A stretch of 64,000 nucleotides of DNA from Lytechinus pictus (taxonomy: Eukaryota > Echinodermata > Echinoidea > Temnopleuroida > Toxopneustidae): positions 55,892,401-55,956,400 of the forward strand of contig NC_087249.1 in NCBI RefSeq assembly GCF_037042905.1. The letters run 5' to 3'. The notes under the pieces were generated by a model. It made no database searches and was not told where the DNA came from. It was given only the letters and a program-made list of their open reading frames with translations. The position numbers were made by a program, and so were the translations under genes. Shown piece by piece: positions 11,829 to 24,393 of this stretch (position 1 is its first letter; each line of letters opens with the position of its first letter).

Positions 11829-14221
11829 ACCAAGAAGCAGCTGCTACTATCAACAAGCATCTCATTTCAATAGCAGCTAACTCCCTCCTCTGGACAGAGG
11901 TTCCCTTCCTGCGTACTTACTATCTCCAAGTCAGTGCCCCCTCGTCCAACCTTGGGAAGTACTTCGAAAGCTTAAACACTTAAATTCTTCCAAAGCAGGG
12001 ATCAAGGATGACATACCTGTTAGAGTTGTAAAGGAATTTGCTCTTGAATTGTCTGTGCCCCTTACTGATATGTGGAGCGTTGTGGCCCAGTGGATTAGTC
12101 TTCGGACTTTGAAACAGAGGGTCGTGGGTTCGAATCCCAGCCATGGCGTTATTTCCTTCGGCAAGAAACTGATCCACAATGTGCTACACTCAACCCAGGT
12201 GAGGTAAATGGGTACCGGTAGGAAGTAATTCCTTAAAAAGCTGTGTGCGCTATGAACGCCTAGCTTAGCCGGGTAATATAGGAGCGCCTTGAGCACCTAA
12301 CAAGGTGGATATGTGCGCAATATAAATACCCTATATTATATCTTGAACACTTCTTTCCAACTTGGGGTTGTACCAGATCAATGGAAGCTCTCCCAGATTA
12401 CCCCGATACCTAAGGCACTGCCCGCGTCTATCGACAACATTCGACATATCGCTCTCACAAGTAACTTTGCAAAAATAGCTGAATGTTTTGTGGCAAAATG
12501 GCTTTTGCATGACATTGAATAACACATTGATTCACGTCAGTTTGGTAATATGACTGGACTTTCCACTACTCACTATTTGGTACAGCTTCTTCATTGTCTT
12601 TTTGAAAATGCAGAAAAAAGTAAATCGATTTCTACCATTGTGTGTACTGATTTTAGTAAAGCCTTTGACAGGCTTGACAATACCATCCTTATCCGTAAAA
12701 TGGTTGATCTTGATGTACGACCATGCTTAATTCAGTGGGTTATTGATTTCCTAGAATGTCGTCAACAGAGTGTTAAGTATCAGGGTAAAAAAACTCAATG
12801 TTTTTAAAATAATGCAGGAGTACCGCAAGGTACAAAACTAGGTCCGTTACTATTTCTGATTATGATCAATGACACATGTTATTCTTCGACTTTTCCTTAC
12901 TTTAAATATATTGATGATCTAACTTTGGCAAAATGTAGAGTAATATCATCACCCCCAAAATACAAGAATGTCACAATGAATTGCAATATTTGTCGACAAA
13001 TAACCATATGAAATTGAATCCCTCCAAGTGCTTTGGTATGAATGTAACTTTCATGAAAACACCCCCTATTCGTAATGACCTACACATTGGTGAATCTGTA
13101 CTAGCATTCGTCACTTCCGCTAAGATATTGGGTGTAACAATACATTCAAATTTGAAATGGGATGAACATGTAGGTTAAATTCTAAAGAAGTATAATAGGA
13201 AACTTTTTTATGTTCAGATCACTCAAGCAATATGGAATGCCCGTTGAAGACCTAAAAACTGTCTTTGTTGGATACATCCGTCCCTTATTAGAATATTGCA
13301 CACCGGTTTTCAATGGGGCTTTGACCAAACAACAGATCGCTGACCTAGAAAGAGTACAGAAACGAGTCTGCAAAATTATATTAGGACGTAACTACTCGTC
13401 GTATGAAGATGCTTGCCAAACAATCAACCTTGAAACTCTTGATTCTAAACGGAAAATTCTTGCTCAAAAATTTTCTAAATCTCTTACAATCAATCCACAC
13501 TGCAAAACTTGGCTCCCTCCTCCCAAAAGCTAGACATTTCGCTAAGGAAAATCCCTAAGTACAATCAATTCAAATGCAAAACCAACCGATTCCGAAATAG
13601 TCCCATCCCCTACTTCATAGACTTACTAAACGAGAACTAGATACATTTGTTGACCCCCCCCCCCCCCCCGGAAGATATAATAGATATAGTTTTCTTTATT
13701 TGCTAGGATAGTCATCCTCATTCTATACCGCCTTGCCTCACTCAGTGTACTCTGTACTTAATTTGTTGTTATACATGCATGCTTTTGTTTGTTTTCAATC
13801 TTCGCCACTACTTTCTTCATCTTTCTAGCCCAATCCTCTTTCTGTACTTTCTACCTATATCTCCTTTTAATTACACTTTCCCCCTTACTCACCTTTTCTC
13901 TGTCTGTCTCCCTATGCCGTCTTTATCCTTTCCCATCTTTTCTTTTCTAATACTTTTCATTCATCCATGTACAATGTGCCTCATTGTAGTGGTTAGAATT
14001 TGCGTACTTAATATTTATTATGTTCAATACAATGTATGATTTTATTTACTTTCAACAATTTATTTCCTTGTATTATAATAAGAAGTACTTGTAATTTTAT
14101 ATCATTTCATGTTTGTATTTGAGTATTATTATATATTGTTGTAAATTGTACACATGTTTTTATTCAGTCTTTGGCTGCAAAGGGATGTTTTTAATAAACC
14201 ATTATTGAATTGAATTGAATT
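11829..14221 (+). pseudogene. CR1-like LINE, 5'-truncated, with (TTGAA)n tail
   Basis: Reading frames at 12313-12522, 12550-12807, 12981-13178 and 13210-13533 encode consecutive parts of a non-LTR reverse transcriptase. These are ITPIPKALP, then CTDFSKAFDRLDN (motif A), then NNAGVPQGTKLGPLLF in a shifted frame near 12815, YIDDLT (motif C), LGVTIHSNLKWDEH, and YIRPLLEYCTPVFNGALTKQQ. Stops or frameshifts lie between them, so the copy is dead. An unremarkable 3' UTR follows and ends with ATAAACCATTATTGAATTGAATTGAATTGAA at about 14190-14221. A related family makes up the core of the 34-38.9 kb palindrome. It is inserted antisense in the L1/Tx1-like LINE. Confidence 0.85.
12074..12341 (+). mobile_element. 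tRNA-derived SINE inside the CR1-like LINE
   Basis: The head has an A box (GTGGCCCAGTGG near 12082) and a perfect B box GGTTCGAATCC at 12127-12137. A conserved-looking body follows with CCCAGGTGAGGTAAATGGGTACC and GCGCCTTGAGCAC, then a tail GTGCGCAATATAAATACCCTATATTATA. It splits the LINE between codons for PLTDM and YILNTSF. This layout matches tRNA-derived SINEs I associate with echinoderm genomes, but the family assignment is from memory and unchecked. Confidence 0.85.
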
Positions 14222-14225
14222 GAAA

Positions 14226-15255
14226 AATTTGATCTCACGTTTTAAACGACTAATTTCGTCTACATTTTCACTACGTTGATCTTTATCTAGTGTCTGACAA
14301 AGTTGATTATACCCTTTTTCCGAAGTGTATTATATGTTCCCTCTTCTTTCTTGATACATCAGAAGCATATTTAATGCTTTACACATCTCCCAGTTCAACT
14401 GATTATCAAAATTGATATATTCCATTTTGATCTTTTTAATAACATTTTTTATGCTTTTTTTAATACATTTCATCATCAAGCAAGGAATTGTTCAATTTCC
14501 AAAAACCATTTCCCCTCTTTTTTTGTTGTCACCTGAAGTTTCATCGTAACAGCATTATGATCGCATTTTAATACTGGTTTAACATCGAGAGAATACACAT
14601 ACGGAACAAATGCCTTGGAGACTAGCCAATAATCAAGCAGTGAATATATATTGAGTGATAACTGCCCCCAAGTAAATTGTCTCCTCTCTGGGAAGCTCTT
14701 TCTCCATACATCTATTAAGTCATTACAGTTTTGACATTTAACAAACCAGTATTAAGGTAAGCCTGTAAATGACATTCCACTTGTATCTATTTTTTTTTTA
14801 TCTTGCACACAATTCTAGTCTCCTCCTGCCATCATAATATCATTCTGTTTTTTTTAACTGTTCACCCAACTATACAGTGACGCATAAAATGACACCTTCT
14901 GTGTATTTGTAGCAGGAGCATATACATTCAGGCAAAAATAAACAGGATCATGACTCACAAATCTTAGTGCTATGGACCTACCATCACCTTTGGCTTATAT
15001 ATCAATAATATTAATGTCAAGATCCTTTCGGATTAAAATAGCTACACCTTTTCAGTGTTTCGTTCCATGATCATGAATTCCTAAACCTTTCCATTCATTT
15101 GAAATAACATTTTCCAGATCTTTTGACAAAAAAGTCTCTTGCAAAAATGCAATGTCACATTTTTGACGTTTCAACCATAGAAATACTTTCTTTCTTTTAA
15201 GCGTGTCACATATTTCACGTACGTTTAACGATACAAAATGAATAGACTCCGTCAT
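14226..15255 (-). pseudogene. L1/Tx1-like LINE ORF2, endonuclease region (broken)
   Basis: The 67-codon frame at 15255-15052 begins TESIHFVSLNVREI, and then VFLWLKRQKCDIAFLQETF follows. These are the first two conserved blocks of an APE-type endonuclease (asparagine block, then the QET catalytic glutamate). The remainder is in broken frames, but at about 14475-14525 the minus strand reads GFWKLNNSLLDDEMY, a hallmark that follows the endonuclease in L1/Tx1 LINEs. The segment ends at 14226, where the plus-strand CR1-like LINE tail begins. Confidence 0.75.
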
Positions 15256-15299
15256 ATATTATCAAGATCCAAATGTTTCATATTCATATTTCTTCGAAC

Positions 15300-16052
15300 T
15301 CACTTCTTTTTGTTCTTTACTGGTTTCATTTTCCTTTTCTTGGTCTTAGATTCTTTGTTTTTCCCGGCAGCTTTCGATGAAGAGGTCTCTGGTGATAACG
15401 TACATTCACCGTCCTCGCTATTCGTGTAGACGCTGTATATTTCGTCGTCATATTCTCCGTACGTTTGCTGCCTTGCTCGCTGTTCGTCATCGTTACGTTT
15501 TGGCGTTGTTCCACTAGCCTTCACCTGTGATCGCGTGCAGTACGTTGCTTCATGCGAATTGCTCGACGAGGTTCCCGCGCTGTATGAAGCTGATCGCGTC
15601 CTCATCGGTGATCGAAGATCGATGGCCTCGGATGTGATAGAATCTCTGCTCTCTGACGGTTGCTGAACAAGCTTATTGATGAAGTCCGCGAGACGAGTTT
15701 GTCGCGTCCTGTTGCTTGGATTCGCAGAATAGACGGACTGCGTTGAATCGCTATCCTTGAATTGTCGTAGCGGTGAAGCGCGAGGCGTTGCTATGTGATT
15801 ACCTGGTGCGCGGTTGTTTTGTGGGCAGGCATTTTTCATATGACCAACGTTTTTACAAAGTTTACATTATGCATCATTGTGGCATCTGGATACATGGTGT
15901 CCCGATTCAAGGCATCTGGAACATGTGACTGGGCCAGCTGCTCCGGAGTGTTCGGGTTGTACAAGATGATACACGCGTCCCATGAAGTTGGTCCCGAATA
16001 ACATTTTCTTAGGCAACGGTTGTGTTAGCGGGATAATAGCCACCTTTCGCAA
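15300..16052 (-). pseudogene. LINE ORF1-like protein with two CCHC zinc knuckles
   Basis: The minus-strand frame from 16052 contains CSRCLESGHHVSRC, a CX2CX4HX4C knuckle. It hits a TAA and then in the same frame continues CKLCKNVGHMKNAC, a second knuckle (near 15835-15873). The ORF at 15839-15300 continues as a serine/threonine/arginine-rich low-complexity segment and ends in a lysine-rich tail (KKRKMKPVKNKKK). CCHC knuckles upstream of an endonuclease/RT ORF are typical of ORF1 nucleic-acid chaperones of LINEs. The single stop between the knuckles makes this copy defective. It probably belongs to the LINE running down to 8.4 kb. Confidence 0.75.
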
Positions 16053-16273
16053 TCCTCACGGACGCAAATATAAGCCAGTTCACGGTTAGCTCATGATCGA
16101 CTTTTCTCAAATGACCTTTGTGATTTTTCATTAGACCAGGTGACTAGAATAGTACATCAGGGATAAGGTTTGGAAATCTGTTTTATTGTCTGCCTTTGGC
16201 ACATTTGACTTTTGTTTAGGCTACTGTCAAATACCAGTGATTATGAAGGCTCTATTTATTACTCTTCAGCTTG

Positions 16274-16925
16274 CATTACATATCAATTAAAGAGAGTCTT
16301 CAACTTGTGTTTCATTAAATTATTATACAATGTCCACTGTAATGAAAATGGAAACATGCCGGTCAAATGAAAGTGTAATATAAGGGGAAACATGCTGGTC
16401 TATTTACTATATGTTGACCATATAGTAGAAAGCAAAATTTAGTTCTGAGCTGTAATTATTCTTTCTTCTATGGGAACTTGCTTCTCATAGATCAAATAAA
16501 ATTTCCGAAGACCCCATATAATTGTGTACTTTTTGGCGCATTTAAAGAGGAGAAATAAATGGGTTTTTTTTTTCAATTTGTCTAAATTGCATTTTAAAAT
16601 ATACCTTTTTATTTTGCTTTCGGTACAGGCCAATTTTTAGAGGCTGAAATATTAAAGAGTTGATTACTTGAATTTCGTTCTATTTTTTTTTTCATATCAC
16701 TTGCAAATAGAGAAAATATAGCGCCCTCCCCCCCCCCAAAAAAAAGAACAAAAAATAATAATTTTTAAAGGCATCTCGCACAAATTATTAAAATGTATTT
16801 GTTTTATTTATCATTCACTATGAGTTCTGTATAAAGTGATAAACCAATGAATTATTTTTATATGTATACGTTTCCAATTATTTGCCTACTTATTAAAAAA
16901 TAATGTTTGTGTTGTTATTCGATTT
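16274..16925. repeat. Harbinger block copy 1, 5' segment
   Basis: This stretch is about 90% identical by eye to 30216-30840, from ATTACATATCAATTAAAGAG to ATAATGTTTGTGTT. It is non-coding. In copy 2 the sequence runs straight on into ATTGTTTCACAGAATTACG (30843), whereas here the continuation is displaced to 21590 by about 4.7 kb of inserted DNA. Confidence 0.75.
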
Positions 16926-17389
16926 GATTTATTGTTTTCTACTGCATCCATGGAACATTCGTATAATACATTTTCCATAACATAATAAACATAATATGTT
17001 AACATTTTTGGCATGAATCATAAATAAAGTGTACTAAAAAAATATAAAAATAATTCCAGACAAAAATGATTAACTACCAAATTATTAAATGATATTCACA
17101 ATTTGCAGGAGAAGGATTGTCATCATAAGCAGATTGCTTGAAGAAAAATGACAATCCCAAACTAAATCTAATTAAATTAATTAATACGTTTATAAAGCAG
17201 AATGGGCATATAATTTTAAATACGAATCATCAATTATGCAATATTTTTAGTATGAAGATGAAGATGATAAGGGTGAGGATGACGGTGATATGATGATGAT
17301 GATGAAGGCCATGGAGATGATGGTGGTCATGATGGAGATATTGGTAATGACTGAATCGAAGGAGGAATGAATTCACGATAAAAAAGGAT
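16926..17389. other. AT-rich spacer with GAT-type microsatellite
   Basis: There is no gene. A degenerate (GAT/GAA)n purine-rich run lies at about 17250-17345 and otherwise the stretch is featureless. Confidence 0.4.
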
Positions 17390-18966
17390 ACGACACAGAA
17401 ATTTTACTTCAAATATTCTGATAATAACATAGATTTAACGTTTGCCTTATTACAAGATAGTTTTGGCAATTCACGGTTAATTATATCTACTAAAGTTTCT
17501 AAGACATTATGTGAACAAAAAAATTTGGTGTCATCTGCAAATTATACATATGATAACAAAGGTGTTACATTATTCAAATCATTGATATATATAAAAAAAG
17601 CAAGGGGCCTAGGATTGATCCTTGTGGAACTCCGCATTGTATTAACTGAAAATCAGAAAGAATATTATTGTGAATTACATATTGTTTTCTATTGGACAAA
17701 TAACTCTTAAACCATGATAGTGTAATTCCGCGAATTCCATAATTCTCAAGTTTTTTAAGTAATATCTGGTGGTCAAGAGTGTCAAAGGCTTTGCTTAAGT
17801 CCATGAATACTCCTATTATATGTTCTTTTTTTGCCATTGCATTTGTAATTTTATCGTATATTTGTATTAAAGCCTGATCAGTCGAATGTCCTTTCCTGAA
17901 TCCATATTGGTTTGAATTTAGAAAATGAAAAATATCTAGAAACTTATAAAGTCTTTTGTAAATAATCTTCTCTAATATTTTGGAAATGCTGGGAAGAATA
18001 GAAATAGGCCTGTAATTTTTTATTTCATGCGGATTGTCTTTTTTTTAAACAGGATTTACCTTTACAATTTTTAGGGAATCGGGACATATTCCGGTGCTAA
18101 TCGACAGATTAAAAATATGACACAAAGGAGAGGCAATATAGTGTATGATCTGCTTAAGAAGGGAAGTACTAATTCTATCAATCCCCTGTGATTTGCTTGA
18201 TTTGAGATTTTTTGTTATTTCAATTAATTCCTTAACATTTGTTGGGTTAAAGAATAAAGACGAGTTAATGGGTGTGGGAAGAAATTTACCAAAATTTTCA
18301 TCAGGTTTGTCAAGTTTGTTTGCCAATGAGGGTCCTAAGTTAACAAAAAAGGGAATTAAAGGTATCAGCTACATCTTCTGAATTTATCGCAACATCATGA
18401 ACTGTGAAATTATCTTTGGGTAATATTTTGGGTTTCTTGCCAATCAAATCATTTATAATCTCCCATGTGGCTTTCATGTTTGATTTAACTTTGTAAAGCT
18501 TCTCGGAATAAAATAATTTGCGAGAAGCTCGAATTGTATTGGTTAGTCTATTTCTATAAGTTTTATATTTATTTTTCTTTTGAATAGAAGGGTTCTTTAA
18601 AAATGCCTTGTGAAGTTTATTTCGGGTATGTATGGATCTTAAAATTGCTTTAGAAATCCATGGCATTTTTGCCTTCTTTCCTTTGACCTGTGATATCAGA
18701 GGAAGATTTTTCTCGTAATATGTCTGCAATTTATTGTTAAAATTTGTGTATGCAATGTTTGAATTAGACTCATGAAATACATCCAACCATTCATCAATTG
18801 CAAGATCCATTTTGAACGATTCAAAGTTTTTAGGAGATTCTTTTCTATACATTGCCGATTTGAGTATATTTTCTTTTGGAATATTATTATCGCAAAATTA
18901 AAAAACCGGCAAATGATCCGATATTTCAGATATTAACAATCCGCTCATAATATATCTGTTTAATAT
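17390..18966 (-). pseudogene. Jockey/CR1-like LINE fragment (linker plus RT), broken
   Basis: Reading down the minus strand, SGLLISEISDHLPVF (about 18940-18895) is the end of the APE endonuclease. The 170-codon frame 18852-18340 is the linker region (PWISKAILRSIHTRNKLHKAF). The frame 18326-18045 carries SSKSQGIDRISTSLLK. The frame 17837-17574 carries DLSKAFDTLDHQILLKKL and CGVPQGSILGPLLF. A FADDT motif appears in another frame at about 17528-17541. Sequence past motif C stops near 17390, so the 3' end is missing. At least three frameshifts separate the parts. The upstream limit is the mariner-type MITE at 18968. Confidence 0.8.
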
Positions 18967-18967
18967 A

Positions 18968-19913
18968 CAGTGCGTATCAAAAAAAAGTTTACACTTTGAA
19001 ACAATCCTGTAAAGTTATACATTTGTAATATCCTGAAGATTTTTCCACATTTTAACATTGGTACAGATCCATTTAAGCAAATGACGATATAACTGTCGAA
19101 AAATATTTCCGCTTGAGTGAGCACCACTTACTTTTGAAAAGTTAGTGAAAAATGATTTTCGCAGAACTTTGAAATAGTTATGCAAATAAAAGTAGACCTT
19201 AATCATGAAGAACACGTGGAATTTAGCTAGTAAAATTGATTTGAAGATATCTTTTACCTTTTTTGACTTGTTTCCTTGCCCAAAACACTTCGAAAAGTGC
19301 ATACGATATTTGCTTTACACTGAGCTGTGATTTACATGGAATGGCTTAAGCCTGATTTTCATTTTGTTAATCATTGCCAAGCTTGGGAAAAGTGTGGAGA
19401 AACAAGTATTAAATGAAAAATGAAACGTAAACCCACTTTCAATGATAAAAACTTATTGAAAAATGCTGAAGATGTCTGATATAAACTTTTGTTCAGATTT
19501 AGTTATGTCCTTAGCTCCAGCTGGCACAAAAATGGTAAAGGTTGTGCTTACTAAGTGTTGAAATTTCAATTTGGGTGGCAAAATTGTTACAAAATGCTTG
19601 AATGTATCCGTTTTATTTCAATTGACTAAAAGTGCAAAAGAAATATATGAGAAATGTTTCGCAGGGTAAGTTTGATTTCGCCCTTTCCCCTTGACACAGC
19701 GTGAAAACGAGCATTTCTGCGCAAACAGATTTCTGCGAGCTTTACAAAAATGGACAGTGCTCACTCAAGTGTAACATTCTGACAAAACTTTTACTTTCAT
19801 TGGATAGATGAGACCCAAACCCAAGATTATATGTGAAAAAATTACCCACATCTGGTATATTTTTTAATTCCCAGGGCTTTTTCAAAGTGTAAACATTTTT
19901 TTGATACGCACTG
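18968..19913. mobile_element. Mariner/Tc1-type MITE, TA target duplication
   Basis: The left end is CAGTGCGTATCAAAAAAAAG at 18968. The right end is the reverse complement ending TTTGATACGCACTG at 19913, and the inverted repeats extend through GTTTACACTTTGA. TA flanks both ends (18966-18967, 19914-19915). These ends are typical of the mariner/Tc1 superfamily. The 946-bp interior has no recognisable transposase. Confidence 0.88.
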
Positions 19914-19915
19914 TA

Positions 19916-20589
19916 TTTGAAAAAATGTTGTCGATAAGTGTTGATGAATGGCTGAAAGTTCTGGTCGGTTTATCTATATGGGGATAATAGCCAAATGAAT
20001 GCATTGTGTTTAGGAATAACCATTAAATATATTTGTTTCTCTTCTTTTCTGATAGTATGAAGGCACGTTTCAAGGTCTTCACAAAACAAATATCTCATAA
20101 ATGTCCTATTATTGTCAATAAATGTCTGGATGATCACATGATTATTATAAAAACTGCCCTGACCTGGCAACGGATAATGCATGGACAACGTGATGAGTTT
20201 ATTCACCGATTAATAACAATGGAACACCCCGTCACGTCACATGGCCACCGAGATAGAAAGAAACATGTATAAGGGTACGGTCCAGTAAACCGCCATAGGC
20301 ACAGTTGATATTTCCCGGGGACAAAGCGACGAGGTGTCCCTCAACTCACTCATATAGTGAATTGCAGCAATCAGGAGGTTCATTACATAAAACATTTTTT
20401 GTTGTATTTCCCTTCCCTGTGTTTATCGATTTTAGTCTAATTTTTCACTTGAGGCGTCAAAACAAGATAAAATAAAATGTAACAAATCGAGCCTTCCAAT
20501 TTAGAGTTCACTTTTCTCGTAAAAGATTGATATCAGCTCACGGTGAATAAACTACATCCGCGTGTGCACCTTCACATTCTAGCTCTACA
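19916..20589. other. Non-coding stretch, nothing recognised
   Basis: Open frames here (for example 20033-20272) lack similarity to any family I recognise and overlap on both strands. No repeat ends were found. Confidence 0.4.
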
Positions 20590-21589
20590 GTAATAAAAAA
20601 CTTAAATAAAAGAAAGGGAGATCCACAAAATACATCCACATGTCTTCATATTTGAATCTCACAATATGTGATGAAATATGATAAGTATACTAATGGCAGT
20701 CACTTGTTTAACGATTTCTGCAGTAATTTCGCATCTCCAGTAATGAAAAAAAAATCCACATGGAGCTAGATATATTTGAGTAAGAGAGAGAAAGACATAT
20801 ATATCTGCAGAAATTGTCATATTTCAAATGATAAAAACTCGGATGTATTTGAATAAAATGCAATAGCGTATACATTCACAACTAGCTAAATGAATCTTAT
20901 GATACATTGAAATTCAAATTCAAATGTGGTGTTTACAAAGAGAATATATTCAATATTTTTCTACTAGATAATCTAGAAATTGTCGCATTTAACTGAAAGC
21001 TCTATGAAGACTTACAGGTAGTTGTTTTCCCTGGAACAAAAACACAACCACATATTTTCACATTTAGCTGAATGAATCTGATAATGTATATTGAAATATA
21101 CTTTGTATATTGATGATAATCTTATGTGTTAATAAAAATATCTGCAGAAAATGACAAATTTCAAATATTAAATCGACATAGAATTAGATATGTTTGGATA
21201 AAATATTACCTCATATCTTCATATTTGGCAAATGCATCTCACTGTATATATGGTTTGTATACTAATGATAGTCCATTGTTAAACAACTTCTGCAGAAATT
21301 GTCGGATCTCATATCAATAAAAGATTCACATATAGAGCTAGATATATTTGATACAAAAAGACATTTTTTTTTTGTCATGATTGAAAAAAGTGTCTGCAAA
21401 GTCGTCACATTCCAAGTAAAAGATTGATAATGATTCGAATGTATTTTAATAAAATGCAACCGCGTGTACATGCACATCTAGCTGTGAATCTCACGATATA
21501 TCGTCAAATTATTCAAATGTGGATGTTTACCTTTATAGTTTTCTTTTAGATAATCTGGATATTGTGGCATTTTAACCGAAGGCTCTATA
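20590..21589. repeat. Divergent tandem repeats, period ~250-330 bp
   Basis: The order CTGCAGAAATTGTC, an AT-rich part, TTTGAATAAAATGCAA, a CACATCTAGCTGAATGAATCT-like part, and ACGATATA recurs at about 20720, 20811, 21141, 21287 and 21393 with strong divergence. The block is part of the DNA separating the two halves of Harbinger copy 1. Confidence 0.5.
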
Positions 21590-21954
21590 AATTGTTTCAC
21601 AGAATTACGTCGTCGGTTGACATCTACCTATACCCATGGATTATCTCCATCACCTTCACAACCTTGAATTGCTAAGAGAGGTATGATTGATAAATTTGGT
21701 TTACATTGTTTTAATTTGTTTAAATGTATTTTTGAAATGATTTGATGAGATAACAAAAATGAAAACTTGAAATAACATTTTGATTGTAGTTTTTGTTAAT
21801 CTTGGGAAGACAATCAAGATTGCTGTTATTATGTTGGTAGATGTGTAATCAAATCTACATGCACATGTTCACTGTTTGGAAGGTTTATAAAGATCACAAA
21901 ATAAAAGAATTAAAAATAATAGTCAACTCTTCCGCATACATGTACAGCTACCTT

Positions 21955-22157
21955 TGCCAAGACCACGTCGTGGGCTACGGGATGCTAGAAATCCATTGGA
22001 ATCGTACGAGGATGGGCCATTTCGAGAACGGTATCAAAAGAAACCGTCATTTACATCATTAACATGCTGGAAGCCGAATTGAAGAGGGACACACAGACGA
22101 ATATTCCACTTCCCGTTTATTTGCAGGTGTTGACGGCTCTCCATTTTTATGCAGTGG
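21955..22157 (+). pseudogene. Harbinger transposase, N-terminal exon (copy 1)
   Basis: The exon remnant encodes PRPRRGLRDARNPLESYED, which matches the N-terminal 'RDxxNPLExYxD' part of Harbinger transposases. It then runs out of frame, whereas copy 2 still reads YRLSKETVIYIINMLEAEL. The end GCAGTGG|GTGAG is a plausible splice donor (exon end 22157) at the same place as in copy 2. The lost frame makes it a pseudogene. Confidence 0.7.
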
Positions 22158-22639
22158 GTGAGTATTAAATTAAACGATTATTGAATATTTCTGGGCACTG
22201 TTAAATCTATTTGACTGAGGTTGTTTCTATTGATTTTAGGACTCCAGACAAATTTGATGATGATGACAATATCTAGAAATCAGAGAGGGAGCACATAAGT
22301 AAGAGTATCATTTAAGCAAACAGTCAAGTACCTATGAATTGCATACTTCAAAATTCCAAAACTACCACATCAGGAGTGAAGCTCTGCTGTTTCTGCTGTA
22401 AGAACTGTTATGTCAGGTTAGAGTTATAAATTCGTCATTAAACCTAAATTGGCAGATCACCCCACCCCCCCCCCCGAATCTTGGCTGTGTTGCGATGAAA
22501 AGCTATGAAATTTGGCACATAGATAACAACTCGAGATGAACATACACACAAAAAAATAGAACTGCAATCGTATCAGAACAATGTGCATGCATTGACGCCT
22601 GTGATTGTATGGAGGGCAAGAAACAGAAGGAGATAAAGA

Positions 22640-23135
22640 GAAAACTCCTGAGCATATACATTTTCAAAATATTAAGAGGGCGCTATCTTTATAGGCAATG
22701 GTCACTGATGCGTAAAAAAAACATTTAGCATATGAGGGATGATGCCATTAGCAAACCCTAAAAAAGTGATACCAAGATAAATGGAAACAAGGAAGTGATG
22801 GCCATTTTACTGTTTTCCAACTTTTTAATAGAGAGCGCTATTTCTTAAAAGGTAATGGTCACTGATGTGCGTACAAAAAACATATGGATTATGAAGGATG
22901 ATGCCATAAGTCAACCCTGAAAATATGAAACTGAAATAAATGAAAACAAGTAAGTGATGGCTATTTTACTATTTTCCCACTTTGCAATAGAGGGCGCTAT
23001 TTCTAAAGGTAATGGTCACTGATGCGTAAAAAACAGATGAATTAGGAAGCATGTTCCCATTAGCAAACCCTAAAAAAATATCAGACCAAAATTGAATAAA
23101 AACAAGGAAGTTACGGCCATTTTACGATTTTCCTA
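22640..23135. repeat. Tandem repeat, ~155-bp unit, three copies
   Basis: Each unit contains GAGGGCGCTATTT (22677, 22833, 22986), GGTAATGGTCACTGATG, AGCAAACCCTAAAAA and GGAAGTGATGGCCATTTTAC. The corresponding intron of copy 2 has two units and that of copy 3 has four. Confidence 0.75.
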
Positions 23136-24063
23136 CTTTGCATTTCAATAAATATGATTTTTTTTTTAATGTAGACTATTTCGGATTTTAATTTAGGGCA
23201 TGAAGACGGCATTTTGAAGGGCAAGTCATATTATTATTTAAAGAGCAACTCTTAAACAATCAACAGCAATTTGTTAGAAGTGTGTAGCATGCAGGATAGG
23301 AGAGTAAGGATGGGATTAGGAATAGTATGCAAATGGACTTGAAATTTACAAAATGGCACCTGGATGGTCGTGCATTGCCCCTGTCCGTCCGCCCCCCCCC
23401 CCCCCACTTAGTTTCCGCGCAATAAGTAAAAAAATATTTAGTGGATAAAAAAAAATTTGGTGTGTAGGTATAGGACACCAAAAAATTCAGGCTCAGTTCG
23501 AATTCGGAGTTCGCAGGTCTGAGGTCACAGCTCATTAGATATGCGAGTTGGTTTCCACATGATTATCATAAGTTCCAAATGAATATTTAGAAATGTTTTT
23601 TATTTGAATTATGTTCATGTGAATTATCACAGATAGACATCTACTATGTGTAATATGTATGGAAATACCATGTATGTTGCGCGCCATGTTATATAGTGGT
23701 ACACTTTGGCGGTACCGTACCAATTTTTTCGAACTTTTATCAATAGATGTGCAAAAAACATCAAGGTAAAAAGTCATAAAAGCACGGGGCAGAAAATAAA
23801 CATTATTCAATAGCTGTTTTTGTAGTCAGTACTGCTGCTATATCGAATCGCGTAATGATGGCGACACTGCAAGAGGCCTTCCACTTATTAAAATGAATTG
23901 CAGAATATTGTCTAATATTTGTAAAAGATGAATATTCTTATGAAATATGTGCTTAATTTTTATTTTGTCATCAGAAATATCATCTGTTTGTGCTTCAATG
24001 AAATGTTTTAAAATTACCTCGAAACAATGACCTATCAACCAAATGGTTTGTTTGATTTTACAG

Positions 24064-24350
24064 GATCATTTTAAAAGATGCATGGTGATAAGGCAGCAAT
24101 ATCACAGTTATCAATGTGTCGAATCATCAAAGATGTGTCGGAAGCTAAAGCAAGAAGGAAGAGGCAATACATGAAGTTTCCTTCAACAAGAGAAGAAGTT
24201 GAAGCAACTCAGCGACTGTTCTACCAGTACTGCAGATTTCCAGGAGTGATAGGTGCAATTGATGGGACACATGTCTACATCAGGAGCCCTGGTGGGGATC
24301 AGGCAATATACTTTCTCAACAGGAGGAATAGATACTCGATCAATGTACAG
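24064..24350 (+). pseudogene. Harbinger transposase, catalytic exon 2 (copy 1)
   Basis: The exon is bounded by TTTTACAG|GATCA and GTACAG|GTTAGA and is 287 bp long. From Met at 24078 it reads through IIKDVSEAKARRKRQYMKFP and FPGVIGAIDGTHVYIRSPGGD to INVQ. GAIDGTH holds the first catalytic aspartate of the Harbinger DDE nuclease. In the exon's own phase the codon before KM is TAA where copy 2 has CAA, so the reading frame from the previous exon is interrupted. A downstream exon with the second aspartate is absent here but survives in copies 2 and 3. Confidence 0.85.
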
Positions 24351-24393
24351 GTTAGATCAATTATACCCTTTCTTAGGCCCTTTTCACAATTAG

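Larger units (their letters stand above)
21590..24393 (+). mobile_element. PIF/Harbinger-containing block, copy 1 (main part)
   Basis: It is co-linear with 30843-33555 (copy 2) and with the reverse complement of 39570-41168 (copy 3). It includes transposase exon remnants (21955-22157, 24064-24350), intronic C-tracts, and three copies of a ~155-bp tandem repeat. At 24393 the homology stops at CACAATTAGTGCTG, where a different element begins with CACTAAAATTTCCG. I could not identify the terminal inverted repeats of the Harbinger element. Confidence 0.7.
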
